A program made the translations under genes and the position numbers. DNA of 21,004 nucleotides, taken from positions 1 to 21,004 of the forward strand of contig JAFQEB010000028.1 of assembly GCA_017399225.1 (NCBI GenBank). The letters are read 5' to 3'. Shown here one piece after another: positions 6,313 to 13,098 of the stretch. Within the stretch, counting starts at the first letter, position 1. Every line of letters starts with the position of its first letter. The notes under the pieces are model-generated. The model was not told the DNA's origin. It searched no databases and saw only the letters and a list, made by a program, of their open reading frames with translations. This DNA comes from Clostridia bacterium (GTDB lineage: Bacteria > Bacillota_A > Clostridia > Christensenellales > Aristaeellaceae).

Positions 6313-6789
6313 ATGGCAAAGCGCATCGCATGGCAGACCTGGCTGATGATGCTATGGCCCTACAGCCTGATCCCGACGGGATTCCTCATGGCGCAGCTGG
6401 CTACAGAAGCGGCGCTTTGCTGCCTTGGCGTGTGGGTGCTGCTGACGCTCGTCGTGTGCGGACTGACCGTCTGGTACGCCGTCACAAAGCAGGAGAACGC
6501 CCCGCGGCAGGGACGGCTCATCAAGCTGGTGCACATCCCGTTTTATGCGATGGCGTTCCTCCTCGGCATGATGACCATCGCGGCGCCGCCCATGACGATC
6601 GGCCTGTTCCTGCTGGACGGGCTGCTGATGCTGACCTCCTCATCCTACGGGATCGCCGCAGCACTGCGCGCGTGGCGGCAGGGAAAACTCCACCCGCTGG
6701 CCGCGCTGCTGCTGATCGCAGGACACTGCATCTTCGTGGTGGACGTGGTAAGCAGCTGGCTCCTCCCCTGGCTCATCGATGGTGAATAG
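6313..6789 (+). CDS. Hypothetical integral membrane protein
   Basis: The 158-residue protein is not recognised as a known family. It has about four hydrophobic helices: near residues 10-28, 32-55, 74-103 (possibly two tightly spaced) and 124-146. A short basic loop (RAWRQGKLHP) precedes the last helix. No enzymatic or transport motif is visible. The ATG at 6313 follows the purine-rich GAAGGGGGG; the frame is open upstream to 6190, but that stretch is the terminator hairpin of the previous transcript and unlikely to be coding. G+C is back to the chromosomal level. It stands alone, convergent with the miniprotein gene. Confidence 0.75.
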   Translation: MAKRIAWQTWLMMLWPYSLIPTGFLMAQLATEAALCCLGVWVLLTLVVCGLTVWYAVTKQENAPRQGRLIKLVHIPFYAMAFLLGMMTIAAPPMTIGLFLLDGLLMLTSSSYGIAAALRAWRQGKLHPLAALLLIAGHCIFVVDVVSSWLLPWLIDGE

Positions 6790-6804
6790 AAACTGCGTGA
6801 ATGC

Positions 6805-6846
6805 AAAGGCGACCCGCCCGGGATCAACCGGACTGGCCGCCTTTTT
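6805..6846. terminator. Bidirectional terminator
   Basis: AAAGGCG (6805-6811) pairs with CGCCTTT (6838-6844), with T run on the right and A run on the left. The interior has a second small GC-rich fold (CCCG/CGGG). It separates convergent genes. Confidence 0.65.
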
Positions 6847-6855
6847 CTATGCTGT

Positions 6856-7095
6856 TCAGAACAGTCCGCCGGAGCAGCTCATGCGCTTCTCCGGACCCTG
6901 AATTCCCGAAACGTACCGGGCGTTGAAGGCTGCGTTGCATTCCCGCAGCTCCATCTCGCCGTCGATGTAGGGCTGATACATCTCAGCCAGCCCCGGCATA
7001 CAGCCGTCGCAGCTGGCCTCGATGTTGCCAAGCGCCTCGGCGACGATCTGCTCCCGCTCCTCGCGGGTGGTGTCCTTGATCAGATAAGCGGCCAT
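6856..7095 (-). CDS. Small CxxC protein downstream of the symporter
   Basis: The 79-residue soluble protein has a charged helix (DTTREEREQIVAEAL), then a Cys-Asp-Gly-Cys pair (C29, C32), a YQPYIDGEMELRECNAAFNARYV core, and a Cys near the C-terminus. It resembles small clostridial proteins of unknown function with the same CDxC helix-turn layout, some of which carry an unsupported PurH label in databases. A perfect AGGAGGT lies six bases before the ATG at 7095. Its gene begins 19 bp after the symporter stop codon, so the two are almost surely one operon. The Cys pair could bind a metal or form a disulphide; nothing in the sequence proves either. Confidence 0.8.
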   Translation of the reverse strand: MAAYLIKDTTREEREQIVAEALGNIEASCDGCMPGLAEMYQPYIDGEMELRECNAAFNARYVSGIQGPEKRMSCSGGLF

Positions 7096-7114
7096 GGTGA
7101 TACCTCCTGGGGGG

Positions 7115-8479
7115 TCATGAGGGGAGCAGCCCGCTGATGAGCACGACGATGATCAGCGCGGGCAGCACGAACTGGAACACGGGCTTGAGCTTCGGGGAGA
7201 TTTTGAGGCCTCGGCCCTCGTTGGCCTCGGCCAGATACCGGTCAAAACCCCAGCCCCAACGGGTGACACAGAACAGCAGGTACACCAGCGCGCCCGTGGG
7301 CAGGAGCAGGTTGCTGACGATGAAGTCCTCCGTGTCCAGGATATCCATGCCGCGGATGAGGCGGACGCCGGAAAGCACATTGTAGCCCAGCAGCGCGGGC
7401 AGGCTGGCGATCAGCATGAAGGCGCCGTTGAGAAGGACTGCCTTCCTGCGGCTCCAGCCGAAGGTGTCGATGCAGAAGGACAGCAGATTCTCAAACACGG
7501 CGATGACCGTGGAGAAGCTGGCGAAGGTCATGAACAGGAAGAACAGCGCCCCCCAGACCTGCCCGCCGGGCATGTTGACGAACACATTGGGCAGCGTCTG
7601 GAAGATCAGCGGCGGGCCCGCATTGGGCTCCACCCCGTAGGCGAAGCAGGCGGGGAAGATGATCATGCCGGACATCAGGGCCACGAAGGTATCCAGGCCG
7701 CAGATGCGGATGGATTCCCCCGCCAGGGTATGATCCTTGGTCATGTAGCTGCCGAAGATCTCCATGGAGGAGGCGCCCAGGGACAGGGTGAAGAAGGCCT
7801 GTGTCATCGCCGCGACGATGACCTTGCCCACGCCGCCGGCGTCCTGCACGCGGGCCATGTCCGGCACGAGGTAGAAGCGGACGCCCTCGCCGCTGCCCGG
7901 GAGCGTCAGCGCGTGCACCGCCAGCAGGACGATCAGCGCCAGCAGGGCGATCATCATCACCTTGCTGATGCGCTCCAGGCCCTTTTGCAGGCCGAAGCTG
8001 CAAACCGCGAAGCCGGCGATCACCACCAGCGCCATCCAGAAGATCATCTCGCCGGGGGCACTCAGCATGGCGGAGAACACGCCGTTGACCGCTTCTGAGG
8101 TCATGCCGGGCGTAAAGCCGCCGGTGAGGAATTTGGCGAAGTAATCCACCATCCAGCCGGATACGGTGGTGTAGTACATCATCAGCAGATAGCAGCTGCC
8201 CACGGCGACCCAGCCGTGCAGGTGCCATTTATGGCCCGGCTTTTCCAGCGCCCGGTAGCCCTCCACGGCGCTCTTGCGGCTGGCGCGGCCCACGGCGAAC
8301 TCCATCGTCAGCACGGGCACGCCCAGGATGATCAGAAACAGCAGGTAGATCAGTACGAACAGGCCGCCGCCGCTCTGGCCGGTCACATAGGGGAAACGCC
8401 ACACGTTGCCGATGCCGATGGCGCAGCCTGCGCTGACCAGCAGAAAGCCCAGGCGGGACTTGAAGGATTCACGTTGCAT
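7115..8479 (-). CDS. Neurotransmitter:sodium symporter (NSS/SNF family)
   Basis: The 454-residue, roughly 11-12-helix membrane protein belongs to the LeuT/MhsT/Tyt1 family, which imports amino acids or amines with Na+. The first helix carries the family signature GCAIGIGNVWRFPY (residues 18-31), with Asn25 and Arg28 at the positions of LeuT Asn27 and Arg30, followed by the GGG of helix 2. The later MTQAFFTLSLGASSMEIFGSY (helix 6, unwound substrate site) and FASFSTVIAVFEN (helix 8, Na2-site serines) segments also match. The start at 8479 has GGAGG ten bases upstream; the frame is open to 8575 but that part overlaps the promoter. The substrate is unknown. A CxxC miniprotein gene follows directly. 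It is divergent from the SGNH hydrolase gene. Confidence 0.93.
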   Translation of the reverse strand: MQRESFKSRLGFLLVSAGCAIGIGNVWRFPYVTGQSGGGLFVLIYLLFLIILGVPVLTMEFAVGRASRKSAVEGYRALEKPGHKWHLHGWVAVGSCYLLMMYYTTVSGWMVDYFAKFLTGGFTPGMTSEAVNGVFSAMLSAPGEMIFWMALVVIAGFAVCSFGLQKGLERISKVMMIALLALIVLLAVHALTLPGSGEGVRFYLVPDMARVQDAGGVGKVIVAAMTQAFFTLSLGASSMEIFGSYMTKDHTLAGESIRICGLDTFVALMSGMIIFPACFAYGVEPNAGPPLIFQTLPNVFVNMPGGQVWGALFFLFMTFASFSTVIAVFENLLSFCIDTFGWSRRKAVLLNGAFMLIASLPALLGYNVLSGVRLIRGMDILDTEDFIVSNLLLPTGALVYLLFCVTRWGWGFDRYLAEANEGRGLKISPKLKPVFQFVLPALIIVVLISGLLPS

Positions 8480-8513
8480 GGATTCAATGCCTCCGGTAAA
8501 ATGGTGCAGCGGT

Positions 8514-8543
8514 ATTGTACAACGCTGGGCGCGCTTCATGCAA
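8514..8543 (-). promoter_or_regulatory. Promoter of the symporter operon
   Basis: On the minus strand TTGCAT (8543-8538), 18 bases, TACAAT (8519-8514) lies about 35 bases upstream of the symporter ATG. Confidence 0.5.
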
Positions 8544-8605
8544 GCCCCGCGACAGAAGAAACGGGAAAAATACAATACCTGCGGCGAGAGCCTGCGCCTG
8601 CTGCG

Positions 8606-8634
8606 TTGAATTTGCCAGCCCGGGATGCTATAAT
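8606..8634 (+). promoter_or_regulatory. Promoter of the SGNH hydrolase gene
   Basis: TTGAAT (8606-8611), 17 bases, TATAAT (8629-8634), with a TGC extension before the -10, is a near-consensus sigma-A promoter about 30 bases before the ATG at 8665. Confidence 0.75.
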
Positions 8635-8664
8635 GGAAAAAACAGCAGAAAGGGGACTCCCACG

Positions 8665-9846
8665 ATGAAGAAGGTACTGATGGCGCTGCTGCTGATCGCC
8701 GTGCTGCTGCTGGGCGGCGCGCTTGCGGAGGCGAAGGAGGAAAAAACGGTGTTCACTGAAACTATGATGAAAAACGGCCTGACTGCCGTGGGCAACACGG
8801 AACGCATCCACGCGGCCATCGACAAGGCCCGCCGAGGCGAACAGGTCACCATCGCTTACCTGGGCGGCTCCATCACCGAGGGCGCACTGGCGCAGCCCCA
8901 GGCGACCCGCTGCTATGCGTATCTCTCCGCGCAGGAGTTTGCGGAGCGCTTCATGGCGGATAAAAAGCAGCTCAAGTACGTCAACGCCGGTATCTCCGGC
9001 ACGCCCTCCGTCCTGGGCATCACCCGCCTGGAGCAGGACGTGCTGTCCAAAAAGCCGGATATCGTATTCGTAGAGTTCGCCGTCAACGACAACAACCAGA
9101 CGCCTTACCGCATCGTGTATGAGAGCATGATCCGCAAGCTGCTGACGAGCGAAACGAAGCCGGCGGTCATCCTCATCTTCACCTTTACGGAGAATGGCTA
9201 TTCCTGCCAGCCCCATATGCAGCAGGTGGGCAAGCAGTATGACCTGGGTATGATCAGCGTCAAGGACGCCGTGCAGCCCCAGATCACCATGGGCAACATG
9301 ACCTGGCGCGATTACTCCAGCGACTACACCCATCCCAACTCGGCGGCCCATGCCTTCATTGCGGAGATGATCGGGTATTATTTCGATCAGGCCGCCGAGA
9401 CGCCTGCCGAGCCCTGGGAGATGCCTCAGGAATCCCGCTACGGCGATTTCTGGGAGACGCTGGAGAACGTGCGGCAGGATGATGCGCGCATCACCTCCAT
9501 GGGCAGCTTCGTCTGGGGCCCGGACCGCTGCTACTCCTACAAGATGGGCTTCAAGCACCTGGCCGCTGTGGGCGGAACGGAGCCGATGGTCATCCAGGCG
9601 GACTGCCGCCGCATGACGGTCGCCTTCAAGCAGGAGAAGGACGGCAACCGCGGCAAATGCGAGATCTGGGTGGACGGCAAGAAGATGATCACCCTGCCCG
9701 GCCGGGCGGACAACGCCTGGGGCAACATCGTCAGCGAGATCATTCAGCTGAGCATCCAGACTGAGCCGCACACGATCGAGTTCCGCATGGCCCCGGGCGA
9801 TGAGAACAAGAATTTCACCGTGCTGGATATCGGTATCGTGCCGTAA
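8665..9846 (+). CDS. Secreted SGNH/GDSL-type esterase or acetylhydrolase
   Basis: The 393-residue exported hydrolase starts with a typical signal peptide (KK, then a Leu/Ala core, cleavage probably after ALAEA around residue 23). The SGNH catalytic blocks follow in order: Ser69 in YLGGSITEG (block I), Gly in NAGISGTPS (block II), Asn141 in FAVNDNN (block III) and Asp220-x-x-His223 in SDYTHPN (block V). Members remove acetyl or other acyl groups from polysaccharides, glycans or lipids. Residues about 245-393 form an extra beta-rich region (CYSYKMGFKHL...KCEIWVDGKK) that resembles the C-terminal module of carbohydrate-active SGNH proteins, so a glycan substrate is likely. GAAAGGGGA sits eight bases before the ATG; the upstream open frame lies inside the promoter. 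Confidence 0.88.
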   Translation: MKKVLMALLLIAVLLLGGALAEAKEEKTVFTETMMKNGLTAVGNTERIHAAIDKARRGEQVTIAYLGGSITEGALAQPQATRCYAYLSAQEFAERFMADKKQLKYVNAGISGTPSVLGITRLEQDVLSKKPDIVFVEFAVNDNNQTPYRIVYESMIRKLLTSETKPAVILIFTFTENGYSCQPHMQQVGKQYDLGMISVKDAVQPQITMGNMTWRDYSSDYTHPNSAAHAFIAEMIGYYFDQAAETPAEPWEMPQESRYGDFWETLENVRQDDARITSMGSFVWGPDRCYSYKMGFKHLAAVGGTEPMVIQADCRRMTVAFKQEKDGNRGKCEIWVDGKKMITLPGRADNAWGNIVSEIIQLSIQTEPHTIEFRMAPGDENKNFTVLDIGIVP

Positions 9847-9860
9847 AAAGTGCATAAAGC

Positions 9861-9893
9861 AGCCGCCCGGAGAAAACACTTCTCCGGGCGGCT
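9861..9893. terminator. Strong terminator hairpin
   Basis: A perfect 13-bp stem (AGCCGCCCGGAGA at 9861-9873, TCTCCGGGCGGCT at 9881-9893) with a 7-base loop and short T tail follows the SGNH gene and faces the convergent phosphodiesterase gene. It may act in both directions. Confidence 0.85.
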
Positions 9894-9934
9894 TTATATG
9901 ATCTGTCTGGCTTGCTGCCTTGGCTGAAGGCGGC

Positions 9935-11083
9935 TTATTCGGCTGCCTGGTACTCCTGATAGACCTCCAGCAGGCGGTGGGGGTAGTCGGTCATGATGCC
10001 GTCCGCACCCAGGTCGATCAGCATACGCATCTCGTCCTTGTCATTGATGGTCCAGTAGTGCACGGACATGTTGTGGTCGTGGGCTGCATCCACCAGGCCC
10101 TTGGTGGCCAGGTCGATGTTCAGCTCCATGCCGGCGACCTCCAGGTCATAGGTCGTGGGCAGCTGCAGCACGGTGGTCTGCTCGCCGTAGCAGGCGTCCA
10201 GCTCCAGCAGCTGCAGGACGTAGAACAGCGCTGCGTTGCCCAGGCCGGGGGAGCACATGAAGGCATCCGGCACCTCGTCGGCGGCCTGCAGGCGCTGGTA
10301 CTCGGCGTAGATCTCGTTGTGGAAGGAGGCCAGCACCACCCGATCCCAGGCGTTGTGCTTCTCCAGCAGCTCCAGGATGGCGGCGAGGCACTTCATGCCC
10401 TCCTCGCCGGACTGCTTGATCTCCACGTTGATCTTGTTCTCCGGGAAGCAGACCAGCAGATCCTCCAGGGTGGTGGCGAGGAACTTTTCCGCATGGCGGG
10501 GCGTGACGCCCTCGGGATAGGTGATGTCCATGGGGGTGACCTGCTTGCCGTCGTCGGTGGTGAACTTCACGAGCTCGGAGCCTTCCACCAGCTTCTGGGA
10601 CTTGGTCTTGTTCGTGTAGCTGAAATCGACCTCCTGGGCGATCAGGTCGCTGTAGTTCCAGTCGATGATGTAGCCGGTCTCGTTGGTCTTGCGGTCGATG
10701 CGGGTATCATGGGAGAGCAGCACCACGCCGTCCTTGGTGATGGACACGTCGGTCTCCATCATCACGGCGGGATCGACGCTGTAGGCGTTGTAGAAGGCTT
10801 CCAGCGTGTTGTCCGGGAACTCCTCGTTGCCGCCGCCGTGGGCGATGAGGATGGGCAGCTCGCCGGTCTTGCGCATGGGATTCACGTCCAGCGCGAAGTT
10901 CTGCGGGCGGGGCCACAGGGCGATCGCTGCGTAGACGATGACCAGCGCCAGCACGATGCAGCCGAAGATTTTGAGGCCCTTGCGGCGCTTCTTGCGGGGC
11001 TTGGCGGTTTCTGCCTTGTCGGCGGTATTGGGGGAGGCGGGTTCGTCCACCCGGCGGAAAGGATGCTGTACCTGATCTGCCAT
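9935..11083 (-). CDS. Membrane-anchored glycerophosphodiester phosphodiesterase family protein
   Basis: The 382-residue protein has a cytoplasmic Lys/Arg-rich N-terminus, one transmembrane helix (about 38-58) and an extracellular GDPD TIM barrel. Such enzymes split glycerophosphodiesters or trim lipid- and teichoic-acid-type phosphodiesters. Key positions are His82 in IAHGGG, Pro-Asp-Asn-Thr (90-93, usually PENT), Glu110 and Asp112 in METDVSITKDG, and His125 in LLSHD. Near the end, WTINDKDEMRMLIDLGADGIMTDYP is the family's closing motif. The usual HRG has become HGG, so the Arg that commonly contacts phosphate is missing. An insertion of about 60 residues follows the HD motif. An AGGAAGG site lies upstream of the ATG at 11083, and the gene has its own promoter. 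Confidence 0.9.
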   Translation of the reverse strand: MADQVQHPFRRVDEPASPNTADKAETAKPRKKRRKGLKIFGCIVLALVIVYAAIALWPRPQNFALDVNPMRKTGELPILIAHGGGNEEFPDNTLEAFYNAYSVDPAVMMETDVSITKDGVVLLSHDTRIDRKTNETGYIIDWNYSDLIAQEVDFSYTNKTKSQKLVEGSELVKFTTDDGKQVTPMDITYPEGVTPRHAEKFLATTLEDLLVCFPENKINVEIKQSGEEGMKCLAAILELLEKHNAWDRVVLASFHNEIYAEYQRLQAADEVPDAFMCSPGLGNAALFYVLQLLELDACYGEQTTVLQLPTTYDLEVAGMELNIDLATKGLVDAAHDHNMSVHYWTINDKDEMRMLIDLGADGIMTDYPHRLLEVYQEYQAAE

Positions 11084-11125
11084 GTCGATGCCTTCCTTCT
11101 TTTGTTAGAGTGGGTCGCTTTTTTC

Positions 11126-11154
11126 ATCATAACGCCGTCTGCGTACGTTGTCAA
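11126..11154 (-). promoter_or_regulatory. Consensus promoter of the phosphodiesterase gene
   Basis: On the minus strand TTGACA (11154-11149), 17 bases, TATGAT (11131-11126). The -35 is perfect and the -10 is five of six. It lies in the gap after the upstream reductase gene, so the phosphodiesterase is an independent unit. Confidence 0.8.
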
Positions 11155-11171
11155 TCAGCGGGATGGTAAAA

Positions 11172-11188
11172 TTCTCCCGAAAGGAGAG
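11172..11188 (-). terminator. Weak terminator of the AKR-ATPase-AKR operon
   Basis: On the minus strand TCTCC, a short loop, GGAGA and then ATTTTA follow the stop codon of the reductase at 11199. The stem is short, so read-through toward the phosphodiesterase is possible. Confidence 0.4.
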
Positions 11189-11198
11189 ATCGGGGTTC

Positions 11199-12206
11199 TC
11201 AGGGCAGGAAGGTCTTGTAGTCCTCCCGGTTCTTCTTCAGCAGGGCGGGGGTATCCAGGCCGTAGGGGCAGCGGCTGGCGCATTGGCCGCAGTTCAGGCA
11301 TTCGTCGATGCGGGCCATCTCCTTCTGCCAGTATTCGCCCAGGAAGCCTGCGGTGGGGGCGCGCCGCAGCATCAGGGACATGCGGGCGGCGTTGTTGATC
11401 TGGATGCCCACGGGGCAGGGCATACAGTACCCGCAGCCGCGGCAGAAGTCGCCCACCAGCTCGGTGCGCTCCCGGGTGATGAAGGCGGCCATCTCCTCCG
11501 TCAGGGCCGGCGGCGCGTCCTGATAGGAGAGGAACTCCTCCAGCTCCGTCATGCGTTGGACGCCCCAGATGGGCAGCACCGGATACTGGGCGAGATACGC
11601 ATAGGCGGCGTCGGAGCGGGTGATGAGGCCGCCGGAAAGGGCCTTCATGCAGATGAAGCCCACGTCGTGCTCCTCGCACAGGCGCACCAGGGCGATCTCC
11701 TTGTCGCTGGCCAGATAGGAGAAGGGGAACTGCAGCGTGTCGTACAGCCCGGAGCGCACGGCCTCCTCCGCCAGGTGCAGGCGGTGGTTGGTGAAGCCGA
11801 TGAAGCGGATCATGCCCTTGTCGCGCGCCTCCAGCATGGCCTCGTACAGGCCGGTGCCGTCGCCGGGCTTGGGCACGAATCCTGGGTTGTGGAACTGAAG
11901 GATGTCCACATGATCGGTCTTGAGCAGGCGCAGGCTGGTGTTGAGGTCGTTCCAGAAGCCTTCCACGGTGGTGGAGGGGGTCTTGGTGGCGATGATGATC
12001 CTGTCCCGCACGTCGCTCAGGGCATAGCCGAGCTTCTCCTCGCTGTCGGAGTAGCTGCGGGCGGTATCGAAGAAGGTGACGCCCCCTTCGTAGGCCCGGC
12101 GGAGGATGGCGGCGGCCGTTTCAAGGCTGACGCGCTGGACGGGCAGCGCTCCAAAGCCGTTGAAGTTGACGGTGATGTTGGTGCGTCCCAGACGGATGGT
12201 TTTCAT
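11199..12206 (-). CDS. Aldo/keto reductase with two C-terminal 4Fe-4S motifs
   Basis: The 335-residue protein joins an AKR barrel (1-240) to a ferredoxin-like tail. The AKR catalytic tetrad is complete: Asp47 and Tyr52 in FFDTARSYSDSE, Lys75 in IATKTPS, His106 in QFHNPG. The tail has two cysteine clusters: C255, C258, C261, C264-Pro, then C303, C306, C309, C313-Pro, the pattern of two [4Fe-4S] clusters. This is the COG1453-type family of predicted oxidoreductases, thought to couple carbonyl reduction to ferredoxin-like electron transfer; the substrate is unknown. AGGAGG precedes the ATG at 12206. It is the last gene of a three-gene operon, 15 bp after the ATPase gene. Confidence 0.92.
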   Translation of the reverse strand: MKTIRLGRTNITVNFNGFGALPVQRVSLETAAAILRRAYEGGVTFFDTARSYSDSEEKLGYALSDVRDRIIIATKTPSTTVEGFWNDLNTSLRLLKTDHVDILQFHNPGFVPKPGDGTGLYEAMLEARDKGMIRFIGFTNHRLHLAEEAVRSGLYDTLQFPFSYLASDKEIALVRLCEEHDVGFICMKALSGGLITRSDAAYAYLAQYPVLPIWGVQRMTELEEFLSYQDAPPALTEEMAAFITRERTELVGDFCRGCGYCMPCPVGIQINNAARMSLMLRRAPTAGFLGEYWQKEMARIDECLNCGQCASRCPYGLDTPALLKKNREDYKTFLP

Positions 12207-12221
12207 GGTGGTATCCTCCTG

Positions 12222-13082
12222 TCAATCAAATTCACTTTCGTGCTGATGAAAGAACTCGTGGTAAGCGCGCACGGCGGGCAGATCCGTCCATTTTCTGCGG
12301 CGGACGGGCGTTTCGTCCAGGTCGTAGATGCGGGCGCCCTGCATCGCCAGCAGGAAGGGCGAGTGGGTGGCGATGATGAACTGGCAGCCGTAGAAGCGGC
12401 AGGAGTCCTCGATGAACTGCGTCAGCTCCATCTGCCGGGCGGGGGAGAGGCTGTTTTCCGGTTCGTCCAGCAGGTAGAGGGCGTTCTCCCGGATCTTGCT
12501 GGTGAAGTAGAAGTACGCGCTCTCGCCGTTGGACTGCTCGCGGGCATTGTCCATCAGGCGCTGGCGCACATAGCGGGACTGGGTCCTGCTCCGGGCCAGG
12601 TTCACCTTTCTGAGCTGCTCGTAATCCGCCATCGTGCGGTATTTGAAATCGGAGTACTTGTCCGTCAGGTATTCCTGGAACAGCTCCTCCCGCCGCCGGT
12701 CGATGCCCTCGTTGAGGGCACGCAGGTTGAGCATGTAATCGAACACGTCGTCGGAGGTGATGACGCGGCTCTCCGGCGGGAGCTCCCCCCGGGACTCAAA
12801 ATCGCACATGTGCAGGTAATCCTCGTAGAAGGAGGAGCGGTTATACAGCGTGTCCCTTTGCAGGCGCAGCTTCTCCGCGATGACGTTGAGAGCCGTGGTC
12901 TTGCCCGAGCCATTGCCGCCGTAGAGGATGGTGACGGGCTCAAAATCCAGGCAGGAAAGCTCCCGGGCCGACAACACGCCGAAGGGATAGTAGCTGTCGT
13001 AGCAGGTGCGCTTGACTTCGTTGATGAAGAAGGACGACTCGACCTCGGCGTCGGGAAAGGTGAAGCGGGTCAGGTAGAGCAT
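12222..13082 (-). CDS. RecF/SbcC-like AAA (ABC-type) ATPase
   Basis: The 286-residue cytoplasmic ATPase has Walker A GGNGSGKTT (residues 55-63), an ABC signature-like SNGES (184-188), Walker B ALYLLDEPEN (201-210) with the catalytic Glu, and the H-loop His240 in ATHSPF. Between Walker A and the signature lies an insertion of about 110 charged residues in place of a long coiled coil. It matches small predicted ATPases of the COG3910/AAA_21 kind, whose biological roles are largely unknown; some are in defence or repair systems. Its GGAGGAGG lies directly behind the stop codon of the upstream reductase (gap 16 bp), so translation is probably coupled. Being between two Fe-S aldo/keto reductases is unusual. 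Confidence 0.9.
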   Translation of the reverse strand: MLYLTRFTFPDAEVESSFFINEVKRTCYDSYYPFGVLSARELSCLDFEPVTILYGGNGSGKTTALNVIAEKLRLQRDTLYNRSSFYEDYLHMCDFESRGELPPESRVITSDDVFDYMLNLRALNEGIDRRREELFQEYLTDKYSDFKYRTMADYEQLRKVNLARSRTQSRYVRQRLMDNAREQSNGESAYFYFTSKIRENALYLLDEPENSLSPARQMELTQFIEDSCRFYGCQFIIATHSPFLLAMQGARIYDLDETPVRRRKWTDLPAVRAYHEFFHQHESEFD

Positions 13083-13098
13083 GGACGCCTCCTCCGCA

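Noticed and set aside
8511..8579. 9-bp inverted repeat GGTATTGTA/TACAATACC in the divergent promoter region
   Set aside because: It coincides with the -10 of the symporter promoter on one side, and a 9-bp match 51 bp apart is weak evidence for an operator.
9920..11398. 492-codon plus-strand open frame
   Set aside because: It is antisense to the phosphodiesterase and part of the reductase gene, is His/Gln/Val/Leu-rich as expected from antisense GC-rich codons, and has no ribosome site or family match.
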